This document shows, one piece after another, positions 25,502 through 34,695 of a DNA stretch of 64,000 nt; the stretch's first letter is position 1; each line of letters starts with the position of its first letter. This DNA is from Profundibacterium mesophilum KAUST100406-0324 (GTDB lineage Bacteria; Pseudomonadota; Alphaproteobacteria; Rhodobacterales; Rhodobacteraceae). The notes under the pieces are model-generated. The model was not told the DNA's origin, did not search any database, and saw only the letters and a program-made list of their open reading frames with translations. Location: the NCBI RefSeq assembly GCF_009835145.1, contig NZ_APKE01000026.1:62001-126000 (forward strand), given 5' to 3'. A program made the position numbers and the translations under genes.

Positions 25502-26359
25502 ATGACGCGAAATCTCGACATGACCGCCCTGCGCTCTTTCGTGGCTGTTGCCGATACGGGCGGCGTCACGCGGGCGGCCGGCTTCCTGAACCTGACCCAA
25601 TCGGCGGTCTCGATGCAGCTCAAGCGTCTCGAGGACAACCTCGGGATCAGCCTGCTCGACCGCACCGCGCGGGCGGTGGCGCTGACGACGGCGGGCGAGC
25701 AGCTGCTCAGCTACGCGCGCCGGATGCTGGTGCTCAACGACGAGGTCATGACGCGGATGACCGATACCGCCTTCGAGGGCGAGGTGGTGCTCGGCGTGCC
25801 GAGCGACATCGTCTACCCGGCCATCCCGCGCATCCTGAACCGTTTTGCGGTGGAGTTTCCACGGATGCGGGTGCAGCTTGTCTCCTCGAACACGAACCGC
25901 CTCAAGGCAATGTTCGCGCGCGGGGAATGCGACTTCATCCTGACGACCGAGGGCGGCTGCGGGCCCGGGGGGCGCACCCTCGTCACCCTGCCCCTCGTCT
26001 GGGTGGGGGCGCGAGGCGGCAATGCGCACAAGGCCCGCCCGCTCAGGCTCGCCTTCGGCACGCATTGCATCTTTCGCCGGGGCGCGCAGTTGGCGCTCGA
26101 CGAGGCGGACATCCCCTGGGAGACGGCGGCGCAATCCGATACGGATCGTGCGATCGAGGCGACGGTGGTGGCCGATCTTGCGGTGACCGCGCTCCTCGAG
26201 GGAACCGAGCCGCGCTATACCGAGCCCGTGCCGGCTGCGGCGGGCCTGCCGGCGCTGATCAACCAGAACATCAACCTTTACCGCGCGGGCGGCGCCCGGG
26301 GGCCGGCGGCCGATGCCTTTGCCGACCTGGTCGCGCAGCAATACGCGCTGTGCGGGTGA
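25502..26359 (+). CDS. LysR family transcriptional regulator
   Basis: DNA-binding regulator (285 aa). The N-terminal helix-turn-helix is clear (MTALRSFVAVADTGGVTRAA ... LNLTQSAVSMQLKRLE), followed by a periplasmic-binding-like effector domain. The start at 25502 is preferred over an ATG eleven codons upstream because AAGG lies eight bases before it and the domain starts right there. It is divergent from a DUF1127 gene, a common LysR layout in which the neighbour is the target. Effector unknown. Confidence 0.92.
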   Translation: MTRNLDMTALRSFVAVADTGGVTRAAGFLNLTQSAVSMQLKRLEDNLGISLLDRTARAVALTTAGEQLLSYARRMLVLNDEVMTRMTDTAFEGEVVLGVPSDIVYPAIPRILNRFAVEFPRMRVQLVSSNTNRLKAMFARGECDFILTTEGGCGPGGRTLVTLPLVWVGARGGNAHKARPLRLAFGTHCIFRRGAQLALDEADIPWETAAQSDTDRAIEATVVADLAVTALLEGTEPRYTEPVPAAAGLPALINQNINLYRAGGARGPAADAFADLVAQQYALCG

Positions 26360-26371
26360 GGGCGGGCGGCG

Positions 26372-27340
26372 TCATTCAGTCCCGCAGGTGACGACGACCT
26401 TGCCGACCGCCCGCCGGCTGCGCAGCAACTCGAGCCCCTCGCCGGCCCGCGCCAGGGGCAGGACATCGCCGACATGCGGGCGCAGGCGATCCTGCGCATA
26501 CCATTCGAAGAGGGTCGCGAGGCTGCCGTCGAGCAGCGCGGGCGCGAAGGTCGCGTAGCCGCCCCAGTAGAAGCCTTCGACGGTCACGTTCTTGACCAGC
26601 AGGTGGTTCGCCTTGATCTGCGGCACGGTGCCGCTGGCAAAGCCGATCGCCAGTATGCGGGCCTCCGGCCGGCAGGCGCGCAGGGCCGCATCGAAAAGGG
26701 CGCCGCCCACCGGGTCGTAGACGACATCCGCCCCGCCAAGCGCCAGGACCGCTTCGCGCAGATCCTCGGTCTCGCTCTCGATCAGGTGATCCGCCCCGGC
26801 ACGGCGGGCGATCTCGAGCTTGTCACGGCCGCGGGCACAGGCGATGACGCGCGCGCCCAGCGCCTTGCCGACCTCCACTGCCGTCAGGCCCACGCCGCCC
26901 GCCGCCCCGAGCACCAGCAGCGTCTCGCCGGGCGCCAGCCGGGCGCGCCGCGTCAGGGCGAGATGCGAGGTTCCATAGGCGACCATGAAGCCGGCGGCAT
27001 CGGTGAAGGGCATGCCAGCGGGCAGGGGAATGCAGCGTTCGGCGGGGACATTCGCGCGCTCTGCGAGCCCGCCCGCTCCGGCAAAGACGGCGACCCGGGA
27101 CCCGATCGGTGGGGCCTCGGCGCCCGGACCATGCGCGATCACGGTCCCGGCGAATTCCATGCCCAGCGTGACGGGCAGGGGGCGGCGCTCCTGGTACTGT
27201 CCCTTGCTTTGCAGCAAATCGGCGAAATTCAGCCCGCATGCCTCGACTGCAAGCTGAACCTCGCCGATGGCCGGCGCGTCGATAGCGATATCATGCAACC
27301 TTGGCGGTGCGTCATGCGCTGTGACCTGGAAGGCTTTCAT
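26372..27340 (-). CDS. NADPH:quinone oxidoreductase, zinc-free MDR family
   Basis: Soluble oxidoreductase (322 aa) of the medium-chain reductase superfamily, probably reducing quinones or activated double bonds with NADPH. The GroES-like N-domain has GLNFADLL and GMEFAGTV; the Rossmann motif GAAGGVG is intact, and no structural-zinc cysteine cluster is seen. It is convergent with the LysR gene (12 bp apart), without visible operon partners. Confidence 0.9.
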   Translation of the reverse strand: MKAFQVTAHDAPPRLHDIAIDAPAIGEVQLAVEACGLNFADLLQSKGQYQERRPLPVTLGMEFAGTVIAHGPGAEAPPIGSRVAVFAGAGGLAERANVPAERCIPLPAGMPFTDAAGFMVAYGTSHLALTRRARLAPGETLLVLGAAGGVGLTAVEVGKALGARVIACARGRDKLEIARRAGADHLIESETEDLREAVLALGGADVVYDPVGGALFDAALRACRPEARILAIGFASGTVPQIKANHLLVKNVTVEGFYWGGYATFAPALLDGSLATLFEWYAQDRLRPHVGDVLPLARAGEGLELLRSRRAVGKVVVTCGTE

Positions 27341-27379
27341 GCGAGTTTACTCCGCTTTTACGGCAATGCTGATCATGAA

Positions 27380-27394
27380 TTGCCTGATTGGCAA
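27380..27394. promoter_or_regulatory. Short inverted repeat upstream of the XRE gene
   Basis: TTGCC-TGATT-GGCAA in the AT-richer 230-bp region between the divergent quinone reductase and XRE genes. Could be an operator for the XRE protein. Confidence 0.3.
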
Positions 27395-27570
27395 GCGCGC
27401 CGCTACAAATTAACACTGTTCGAAAGCCTTGATTTACCTTCGGGGAATGCCATCATAGCGTGTATACAATGACGCCTTATGGGTGAGTAAGACGAACCTG
27501 ACGATAAGTTTAGGTTGCACTGCGAGGGGTCGAGTCCGCATCTTCAGCGGCACTGAACAGGAAGCGTATG

Positions 27571-27939
27571 ATGAAACATCCAGTGGACGTTCATGTCGGC
27601 AAGCGCGTGCGTCACCGCCGTTGGACTATCGGCATGACCCAGCAGCAACTGGCAGAACGTGTCGGAATCAAATTCCAGCAGATCCAGAAATACGAGACCG
27701 GGACGAACCGCGTCAGCGCCTCGCGCCTGTGGGACATCGCCGAGGCGCTCGATGTTCCGGTCGCCTTCTTCTTCGAGGGGATGGAGGACAAGGCCGTGGC
27801 CACCGACGAGAGGGGGCTGCCGAAAGACATCCTCGCCGACAAGGAGGCGCTCGAGCTCGTCCGCTCCTATTACGCGATCCCCGAGGCCCAGAGACGGCGC
27901 CTCTTCGAGCTTGCGCGGGTGCTCAGCGACGTCGCCTGA
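27571..27939 (+). CDS. XRE family helix-turn-helix regulator
   Basis: A 122-aa protein with a Cro/CI-type HTH (MTQQQLAERVGIKFQQIQKYETG, about residues 21-43) and a C-terminal helical part. It resembles the rhizobial PraR and SinR-like regulators found across alphaproteobacteria. Two ATGs lie in tandem (27568, 27571); the second is better spaced from AGGAAG. The gene is alone, with an AT-rich leader of about 230 bp, suggesting its own complex control. Confidence 0.9.
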   Translation: MKHPVDVHVGKRVRHRRWTIGMTQQQLAERVGIKFQQIQKYETGTNRVSASRLWDIAEALDVPVAFFFEGMEDKAVATDERGLPKDILADKEALELVRSYYAIPEAQRRRLFELARVLSDVA

Positions 27940-28097
27940 CCCGGTCCTCGGCATGGCCCGTCCGCATGGGCTGTTCCGGCGAGGCGGGCATGCCAGGGCG
28001 TGACGGGTGCCGCCGGCCATCGCGCGCCGCCGGCTTGACCCGGCGGGCGGGCGATCCTAGCAGTGGCGGCCAGAAGCAGGCCATCGAAGGGGACCCC

Positions 28098-28901
28098 GTG
28101 CGCCAGATCGACACCGACACGCTCGCCGATCTCGAGGCGGTGGCCCACGCGGTGGCCGATGCTGCCCGCCCCGCCACCTTGCGCCATTTCAGAAGCGACG
28201 CGCTCGACGTGTCCAACAAGCGCGTCGGCGGGTTCGACCCGGTGACCGAGGGCGACCGCGCGGCGGAGACGGCCATGCGGGCGGTGCTGGGCGAGTGGCG
28301 CCCGCAGGATGCGATCCTTGGCGAGGAATTCGGCCACAGCGACGGGCAGAGCGGATTGTGCTGGGTACTCGATCCGATCGACGGCACCCGCGCCTATCTG
28401 TGCGGGGCGCCGACCTGGGGGGTGCTGGTCGCGGTGGGCGGTGACGAGGGACCGGTGCTCGGCCTGATCGACCAGCCCTTCACGAAGGAGCGGTTCTTCG
28501 GCGGTCCGGGCGGTGCCTTCTGGGATGGGCCGCTCGGGCGGCGGCGTCTGCGCACGCGTCCTCCGCGCGGCCTGGACGAGGCGATCGTCCTGAGCACCTT
28601 TCCCGAGATCGGCACGGAGGAGGAGCATGCGGCCTTCACCGCCGTCTCGCGCGCGGCGAAGCTCACGCGCTACGGGCTCGACTGCTACGGCTACGCGCTG
28701 CTTGCGGCGGGGCAGGTCGACCTGGTGATCGAGGCGGGGCTGCAATCCTACGACATTCATGGGCCGATGGCCGTGATCGAGGCGGCCGGCGGCGTCGTCA
28801 CGACCTGGGATGGCGGCCCCGCGCGTCACGGCGGGCGCATCGTCGCGGCGGCCAATCTTGAGATCCACGCCGCCGCCTGCGCACGCCTGGCGGGGGGGTG
28901 A
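28098..28901 (+). CDS. hisN: Inositol-monophosphatase family phosphatase, histidinol-phosphatase-like
   Basis: Mg-dependent sugar-phosphate phosphatase (267 aa), probably histidinol-phosphatase as in Rhodobacterales. The GTG start at 28098 follows AAGGGGA; the upstream open frame runs across the XRE gene in another frame. The motifs GEEFGH, WVLDPIDGTRAYLCG and YDIHGPMAVIEAAGG are complete. It overlaps the deaminase gene by GTGA, so the two are co-expressed. Activity on inositol phosphates or NADP phosphates remains possible. Confidence 0.82.
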   Translation: MRQIDTDTLADLEAVAHAVADAARPATLRHFRSDALDVSNKRVGGFDPVTEGDRAAETAMRAVLGEWRPQDAILGEEFGHSDGQSGLCWVLDPIDGTRAYLCGAPTWGVLVAVGGDEGPVLGLIDQPFTKERFFGGPGGAFWDGPLGRRRLRTRPPRGLDEAIVLSTFPEIGTEEEHAAFTAVSRAAKLTRYGLDCYGYALLAAGQVDLVIEAGLQSYDIHGPMAVIEAAGGVVTTWDGGPARHGGRIVAAANLEIHAAACARLAGG

Positions 28902-30274
28902 ACCCGGCCCTCGAAGCTGCGCCGCTCGGCGGCCGCGGCGCCGTCCTGCTGCGCGGTGCGGCGCTGATCGTGACGATGGACGCGCAGCGGCGCGAGATCG
29001 TGGATGGCGACATCGTGATCCACGGCGGATGCATCGTCCATGTCGGCGCGCCGGTGCCGGTCGCGTCCGGCACGCAGGTGATCGATGCCCGTGGATGCCT
29101 CGTCACGCCCGGCCTCGTGAACACCCATCACCATCTTTACCAGAGCATGACCCGCGCCGTTCCGGGCGCGCAGGACGCGTTGCTTTTCGGCTGGCTGGAG
29201 ACGCTCTACCCGATCTGGGCACGGATGGGGCCCGCGGAGATGCGTGTCTCGGCGATGGCCGGCCTTGCCGAGCTGGCCCTGTCGGGCTGCAGCACCAGTT
29301 CGGATCACCTCTACCTCTATCCCAACGGCGCAAGGCTCGACGACACGATCGAGGCGGCGCGCGAGATCGGGTTGCGCTTCCATCCCACCCGGGGCGCGAT
29401 GTCGATCGGGCGCAGCGCCGGCGGTCTTCCTCCCGACAGCCTCGTGGAGCGCGAAGCGGCGATCCTCGAGGATTGCATCAGGGTGATCGACGCCTTCCAT
29501 GACAGCGCCGAGGGCGCGATGCTGCGGGTCGGGATTGCCCCGTGCTCGCCCTTCTCGGTCAGCCGCGAGCTGATGCGCGACGCGGCCATCCTGGCGCGCG
29601 ACAAGGGGGTGCGGCTGCACACGCATTTGGCCGAGAACGAGGAGGATGTCGCTTATTCCCTCGAAAGGTTCGGGTGCCGTCCGGGGCAATACGCGCAGGA
29701 TCTCGGCTGGACAGGGCCCGATGTGTGGCACGCGCATTGCGTCAGGCTCGACCCTGCGGAGATCGCCCTTTTCGCCCGGACCGGGACATGCGTCGCCCAT
29801 TGCCCCTGTTCCAATTGCCGGCTGGGATCGGGCATCGCGCCGGTGCGGGCCATGCGCGATGCGGGGATCGGCGTGGGCCTGGGCGTCGACGGCTCGGCGA
29901 GCAACGATCAGGGCAACCTGCTTGCCGAGGCGCGCCAGGCGATGCTGCTGCAGCGGGCCGTGTCCGGCGCCGCCGCGATGAGCGCGCGGGAAGCGCTCGA
30001 GATCGCGACCCTCGGCGGCGCCGCCGCGCTGGGCCGGACCGATATCGGACGGATCGAGGCGGGCGCGCGGGGCGACGTCGCGGTCTGGGACATGCAGGGC
30101 ATCGAGGCGGCGGGGAGCTGGGACCTGGCGGCGCTGCTGCTGGCCGGACCCATGCGGGTGCGCGACCTGCTGGTGGAAGGGCGCCCGATCGTGGCCGAGG
30201 GCACCCTTGTCAGCACCCCGCTCGCGCCGATCATCGACGCGCAGCGCCGCATGGCGCGGGCCCTCGCGGGCTAG
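28898..30274 (+). CDS. 8-oxoguanine deaminase (amidohydrolase)
   Basis: Zinc amidohydrolase (458 aa) expected to deaminate 8-oxoguanine to uric acid, or a related aminated purine. Metal ligands are seen in NTHHHLYQ, in THLAENEED and in HAHCVRL, with the last Asp in GVDGSASND. The STSSDHLYLYPNG stretch is typical of 8-oxoguanine deaminases and separates them from guanine deaminase. GTG start overlaps hisN (GTGA). A guanine deaminase gene lies 1.6 kb downstream on the other strand. Confidence 0.82.
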   Translation: MNPALEAAPLGGRGAVLLRGAALIVTMDAQRREIVDGDIVIHGGCIVHVGAPVPVASGTQVIDARGCLVTPGLVNTHHHLYQSMTRAVPGAQDALLFGWLETLYPIWARMGPAEMRVSAMAGLAELALSGCSTSSDHLYLYPNGARLDDTIEAAREIGLRFHPTRGAMSIGRSAGGLPPDSLVEREAAILEDCIRVIDAFHDSAEGAMLRVGIAPCSPFSVSRELMRDAAILARDKGVRLHTHLAENEEDVAYSLERFGCRPGQYAQDLGWTGPDVWHAHCVRLDPAEIALFARTGTCVAHCPCSNCRLGSGIAPVRAMRDAGIGVGLGVDGSASNDQGNLLAEARQAMLLQRAVSGAAAMSAREALEIATLGGAAALGRTDIGRIEAGARGDVAVWDMQGIEAAGSWDLAALLLAGPMRVRDLLVEGRPIVAEGTLVSTPLAPIIDAQRRMARALAG

Positions 30275-30406
30275 GCCGCGCGGTATATCAACGAGGCTCG
30301 GGAACCGTGCCCCCCGGCGCGCGCGTTTGACAGGGAAGACCGGTCCGAGGCCCCGTGCCGCGGCACGGCATCCCGTTTCCAATCGCGATTCCGATGGAGA
30401 AAAGAC

Positions 30407-31312
30407 ATGTCAGGCAAGACCCGTAACCAGTGGGAAATGCGCGATCCGCGCGACCAGTATCCCCAACCCCCCTTTCCCGAGCAGCCGCAGCCCAAGCCCG
30501 GCGAGGCCCGCCGGATGGAGCCGCAGCCCGATCACGGCGAGGAAAGCTATGTCGGCCTCGGCCGTCTGAAGGGCCGGCACGCGCTCATCACCGGGGGCGA
30601 TAGCGGGATCGGCCGCGCCGCGGCCATCGCCTATGTGCGCGAAGGCGCCAGCGTGGTGATCAACTACCTGCCCGACGAGCAGGCCGATGCCGACGAGGTG
30701 ATCGAGCTTCTGCGCAAGGAGGGCGGCACGATCCATGCCATGCCCGGCGATCTGAAGGACGAGGCGTTCTGCGAGAAGCTGGTGGCCGACAGCGCCGAGA
30801 AGCTCGGCGGGCTCGACATCGTGGTGAACAACGCCGGCAAGCAGGTCAGCCAGCCCTCGATCCTCGACATCACCACCGAGCAGTTCGTCGACACGTTCCG
30901 CACCAATGTCTTCGCGATGTTCTGGATCTGCAAGGCGGCGCTGCCGCTGATGCCGCCCGGCGGCAGCATCATCAACGTCTCCTCGGTGCAGGGCTACAAG
31001 CCATCGGCGAACCTGCTCGACTACGCTTCGACGAAGGGCGCGATCCTGAACTTCACCAAGGCATTGGCGGAGCAGGCGATCGAGCACGGCGTGCGCGTCA
31101 ACGCGGTCGCGCCGGGTCCCTTCTGGACGGTGCTCCAGCCCTCCGGCGGCCAGCCGCAGGAGAAGGTCCAGCATTTCGGCGAGGGCCATCCGATGGGTCG
31201 GCCCGGGCAGCCTGCCGAGATCGCCTCGGCCTTCGTGTTCCTGGCCAGCCAGGAAGGCGGTTACATGGTCGGGGAGACGATCGGCGTGGCGGGCGGAAAC
31301 CCCGCCGAATGA
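30407..31312 (+). CDS. Short-chain dehydrogenase/reductase, YghA-like
   Basis: NAD(P)H-dependent SDR oxidoreductase (301 aa). A hydrophilic N-terminal extension of about 45 residues, rich in proline and glutamine, precedes the Rossmann core with TGGDSGIGRA, NNAGKQ and the catalytic YASTKGA. Such extended SDRs occur in stress-related operons. RBS GGAGAAAAG. It overlaps the CAP lipoprotein gene by ATGA. Substrate unknown. Confidence 0.9.
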   Translation: MSGKTRNQWEMRDPRDQYPQPPFPEQPQPKPGEARRMEPQPDHGEESYVGLGRLKGRHALITGGDSGIGRAAAIAYVREGASVVINYLPDEQADADEVIELLRKEGGTIHAMPGDLKDEAFCEKLVADSAEKLGGLDIVVNNAGKQVSQPSILDITTEQFVDTFRTNVFAMFWICKAALPLMPPGGSIINVSSVQGYKPSANLLDYASTKGAILNFTKALAEQAIEHGVRVNAVAPGPFWTVLQPSGGQPQEKVQHFGEGHPMGRPGQPAEIASAFVFLASQEGGYMVGETIGVAGGNPAE

Positions 31313-31857
31313 GTGCGGGCGGCACCATGCGCCGCGCGGCAGGCCTCGGCCTTGCCCTGCTCGCCGCCGGCTGCGCCGCACCGTCCGTGCGGACAACGGC
31401 GCCGGGCATGGCGCCGGTGGCCGTGCAGCCGGCCACGGCGCGCGACGATGCCGCCCCGGCCCTCGCCGCCATCCGCCGCGCGGCCGGGCACGGTGCCCTG
31501 CGCCGCGACGACCGGCTCGACGCGGCCGCCCGGGGCCATGCGCTCTACATGCAGCGCAGCGGGCGCATGGGTCATGACGGGCAGGGCGGCAGCGGCCCGA
31601 TGGAGCGGGTGAGGGGGCAGGGGCTGCTGGCCTGCTTTGCCGCCGAGAACGTCGCCGAGGGCTATGGCGACCTGCCGCGCGTCTTGCGGGCCTGGATGGC
31701 CTCGCCGGGACACCGGGCCAACATTCTCGACCCCCGCGCGACGCTGTTCGGCATGGCACGGGCGGGTGATTACTGGACGATGCTGACCGCCGCGCCCTGC
31801 CCGCAAGGGGCGGTCCTCTCGCCGACGGACGGAGCGGTCATCCTGCCCCGGCGCTAG
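31309..31857 (+). CDS. CAP/SCP-domain lipoprotein
   Basis: Exported lipoprotein (182 aa) with lipobox LAAGC (Cys22 from the first Met, or Cys16 if translation starts at 31327). The CAP domain shows HALYMQRSGRMGHDG, FAAENVAEGY and AWMASPGHRANILD, keeping the two histidines and the Glu of the CAP cavity. Function in bacteria is unclear. Its TAG stop shares bases with the stop of the convergent guanine deaminase gene (CTAG). Confidence 0.87.
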   Translation: MSAGGTMRRAAGLGLALLAAGCAAPSVRTTAPGMAPVAVQPATARDDAAPALAAIRRAAGHGALRRDDRLDAAARGHALYMQRSGRMGHDGQGGSGPMERVRGQGLLACFAAENVAEGYGDLPRVLRAWMASPGHRANILDPRATLFGMARAGDYWTMLTAAPCPQGAVLSPTDGAVILPRR

Positions 31858-33170
31858 GTCTTCCGATCCGGAGCCGCGGCGCCCGCATCGTGCCGGGTGC
31901 CGCCCACCCAGACACCGGCGATCGCGCGGTCGTCGCCCATCATGATGGTCGGAAAGAGCGCCTCCCACGGATCCTCGGCGCGGCGTGCGCGCTGGGCGAT
32001 CGCCGGGGTGGAGGCGAGGTCGAGCGCCACGATATCCGCCATGCTGCCCGCCGCGAGCGTGCCGATCTCCGCTTCCGCGCGCAATGCCCGCGCCGAGCCT
32101 TCGGTCGCCAGCCACAGGAGCTGCGCGGGGTGGAGCGCGGTGCCGGCAAGCTGCCCGATCTCGTAGGCGGCGGCCATGCTGCGCAGCATCGAGAAGGACG
32201 AGCCGCCGCCGGTATCGGTGGCGAGCGCCAGTCTCTGCCCCTCCCGTGCCCGCGCCGCCAGATCGAAGATCCCCGAGCCGATGAACGTGTTCGATGTCGG
32301 GCAATGGACGAGGGCCGCGCCGGTCTCGCGCAGCCTGTCGCGCTCGCGCGGCTCGAGATGGATCGCGTGGCCATAGAGCCCGTTCGCCCCCAGGAGCCCG
32401 TGCATCTCGTAGGTGTCGAGATAATCGCGCGCCTCGGGGTAGAGCTGGCGCACCCAGGCCACCTCGTCGACCTGCTCGCTCAGATGCGTCTGCATCAGGC
32501 AGTCGGTATGCGCGGCCCAGAGCGCGCCCAGCGCCTCGAGCTGCGCGCCGCTCGAGGTGGGCGAGAAGCGCGGGGTGATGGCATAGCGCGCGCGTCCCTT
32601 GCCGTGCCAGCGCATCAGCAAGGCGAGGCTGTCGTCATAAGCCGATTGCGCGCTGTCGCGCAGGGTCTCGGGGGCGTTGCGATCCATGCAGGTCTTGCCC
32701 GCCACCACGGCCATGCCGCGCGCCTCGGCCGCCTCGAAGAAGGCGTCGACGCTGGCGGGATGGATGGTGCAGAAACTGGTGAGGCTGGTCGTGCCATGCG
32801 CAAGGGCGAGATCCAGCGTGCGGCCGGCGATCTCGGCGGCATAGGCGGGATCGGCGAATTTGGCCTCCTCGGGGAAAGTGTAGGTCTCGAGCCAGTCGAT
32901 GAGCCGCTTGCCCCAGCTCGCGATCATCGCCGTCTGCGGGTAATGCATATGCGCGTCGACGAAACCGGGTAGCAGCAGCGCCGCCCCCATGTCCGTGCAC
33001 CGGGCGCGTGGATGGGCGGCGCGCAGCGCGTCCGCATCACCGGTTTGAACGATGCGGCCGGCCTCGACGGCGATCGCGCCCCTGCGCACATGGCGCGCGG
33101 CGGCCCATGGTTCGGGCCCGAAAGGGTCGTCCTCGAAGATCAGCAATTGGCCGAGGATCAGGTCGGTCAT
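31854..33170 (-). CDS. guaD: Guanine deaminase
   Basis: Zinc amidohydrolase (438 aa) converting guanine to xanthine. The family motifs PGFVDAHMHYPQT, TSLTSFCTIHPASVDAFFEAA, QTHLSEQVDE and HCPTSNTFIGSG are all present. The start MTDLILGQLL at 33170 is chosen because it begins the family N-terminus; the upstream open frame extends only as a shadow. Tail-to-tail with the CAP gene, sharing CTAG. Confidence 0.93.
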   Translation of the reverse strand: MTDLILGQLLIFEDDPFGPEPWAAARHVRRGAIAVEAGRIVQTGDADALRAAHPRARCTDMGAALLLPGFVDAHMHYPQTAMIASWGKRLIDWLETYTFPEEAKFADPAYAAEIAGRTLDLALAHGTTSLTSFCTIHPASVDAFFEAAEARGMAVVAGKTCMDRNAPETLRDSAQSAYDDSLALLMRWHGKGRARYAITPRFSPTSSGAQLEALGALWAAHTDCLMQTHLSEQVDEVAWVRQLYPEARDYLDTYEMHGLLGANGLYGHAIHLEPRERDRLRETGAALVHCPTSNTFIGSGIFDLAARAREGQRLALATDTGGGSSFSMLRSMAAAYEIGQLAGTALHPAQLLWLATEGSARALRAEAEIGTLAAGSMADIVALDLASTPAIAQRARRAEDPWEALFPTIMMGDDRAIAGVWVGGTRHDAGAAAPDRKT

Positions 33171-33239
33171 TCGGGCGGGCTCCTTCGTGCGGCTGGACGG
33201 CGCCACGTTAAAGCGCGCCGCACCGCAGGTAAATCCGGG

Positions 33240-33270
33240 CTGCCACTGGCAGAGGTCACGGGTGTGACCT
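33240..33270 (+). promoter_or_regulatory. Two adjacent inverted repeats in the mgtE leader
   Basis: CTGCCA-C-TGGCAG (33240-33252) directly followed by AGGTCAC-GGGT-GTGACCT (33253-33270), ending 33 bp before mgtE. They may be operators or a short leader structure. The sequence does not match an M-box fold. Confidence 0.4.
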
Positions 33271-33303
33271 ATTGTCCGCCAAACATTGCCAAGGAGGCGC
33301 GAC

Positions 33304-34695
33304 ATGGCCGAGCACGACGTGATCGACGAGCATCTCGAGGACGATCAGGGCGACGCCTACGGGCTCGATGCGCGCACCGTCCGGGCGATCCGCGAGGCCG
33401 CCGAGGCGGGGGATGCGGCCGCGCTGACCGCGCTGATGGAGCCGCTGCACCCCGCCGACATCGCCGACGTGCTCGAGCAGATGGACCGCGAGCCGCGCGA
33501 CCGGCTGATCGCGCTCTACGGGCATGAATTCGACGGCGATATCCTGTCGGAGCTCGAGGAGAGCGTGCGCGAGGAGGTCATCGCCACCCTTGCGCCCGAC
33601 GTGCTGACAGATGCCGTGCGTGAGCTTGAATCCGATGATGTCGTCGACCTGATCGAGGATCTCGACGAAGCCCAGCGAAGCGAGATCCTGGACGCGCTGG
33701 GCGCCGCGGACAGGTTGGCGGTCGAACAGGCGCTCAGCTTCCCCGAATACTCCGCCGGCCGCCTGATGCAGCGCGAGGTGGTCACGGCCCCCGCCCACTG
33801 GACGGTGGGGGACGCGATCGACTTCATGCGGGCCAAGGAGGATCTCCCGGACCAGTTCTACCATATCGTCCTCGTCGATCCGCGCCATCAGCCGGTCGCC
33901 TACGTGACGCTCGGCAAGGTCATGTCCTCGCGCCGCGACATCGCGCTGATGGACCTGGCGGAGCCGAGTTTCAGGACCATCCCCGTCACCCAGGACGAGG
34001 AGGACGTGGCCTACGCCTTCAACCAGTATCACCTGATCTCGGCGCCTGTCGTTGACGAGGACGGGCGCCTCGTCGGGGTCATCACCATCGACGACGCGAT
34101 GGCGGTGCTCAGCGAGGAAAACGAGGAGGACCTTCTGCGCCTCGCCGGTGTCGGCGACGAGAGCCTGAGCGACAGGACGCTCCAGATCGCCCGGCAACGC
34201 TTTCCCTGGCTCTTCGTCAACCTGCTCACCGCGATCCTGGCGAGCATCGTCATCGCCCAGTTCGAGGATGTGCTGGCCGCCATCGTCGCGCTCGCCGTGC
34301 TGATGCCGATCGTCGCCTCGATGGGGGGCAATGCCGGCACCCAGTCGCTGACCGTCGCCGTGCGCTCGCTGGCCACGCGCGATCTGACCGGGGCGAACGC
34401 GCTGCGGGTCATCCGGCGCGAGATCACGGCCGGGCTCATCAACGGCTGCATCTTCGCGGTGATCATGGGCGTCGTCGGCGTCGTCTGGTTCGGCACGCCG
34501 ATGCTCGGCATCGTGCTCGGGGCGGCGATGATCATCAACATGGTCGTGGCGGGCCTCGCCGGCATCCTCGTGCCGCTCACCCTCGAGAAGGTCGGCGTCG
34601 ATCCGGCGCTGGCCTCGGGGGCCTTCGTGACCACGGTCACCGACATCGTCGGCTTCTTCGCCTTCCTGGGGCTCGCCGCGTTGCTCCTGTTATGA
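33304..34695 (+). CDS. mgtE: Magnesium transporter MgtE
   Basis: Inner-membrane Mg2+ channel (463 aa). The order is normal: acidic N-domain (about 10-135), two CBS domains (about 150-270) and five membrane helices to the end, with the conserved pore region MPIVASMGGNAGTQSLTV. The start MAEHDV follows AAGGAGG. It overlaps the folate gene by ATGA at 34692. Confidence 0.95.
   Translation: MAEHDVIDEHLEDDQGDAYGLDARTVRAIREAAEAGDAAALTALMEPLHPADIADVLEQMDREPRDRLIALYGHEFDGDILSELEESVREEVIATLAPDVLTDAVRELESDDVVDLIEDLDEAQRSEILDALGAADRLAVEQALSFPEYSAGRLMQREVVTAPAHWTVGDAIDFMRAKEDLPDQFYHIVLVDPRHQPVAYVTLGKVMSSRRDIALMDLAEPSFRTIPVTQDEEDVAYAFNQYHLISAPVVDEDGRLVGVITIDDAMAVLSEENEEDLLRLAGVGDESLSDRTLQIARQRFPWLFVNLLTAILASIVIAQFEDVLAAIVALAVLMPIVASMGGNAGTQSLTVAVRSLATRDLTGANALRVIRREITAGLINGCIFAVIMGVVGVVWFGTPMLGIVLGAAMIINMVVAGLAGILVPLTLEKVGVDPALASGAFVTTVTDIVGFFAFLGLAALLLL

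Noticed and set aside
27940-28097. TTGACC-17 bp-TAGCAG as a hisN promoter
   Set aside because: The -10 half matches poorly; kept as a weak possibility only.
33171-33303. M-box magnesium riboswitch before mgtE
   Set aside because: The leader is only 133 bp and lacks the conserved M-box core; only simple inverted repeats are present.
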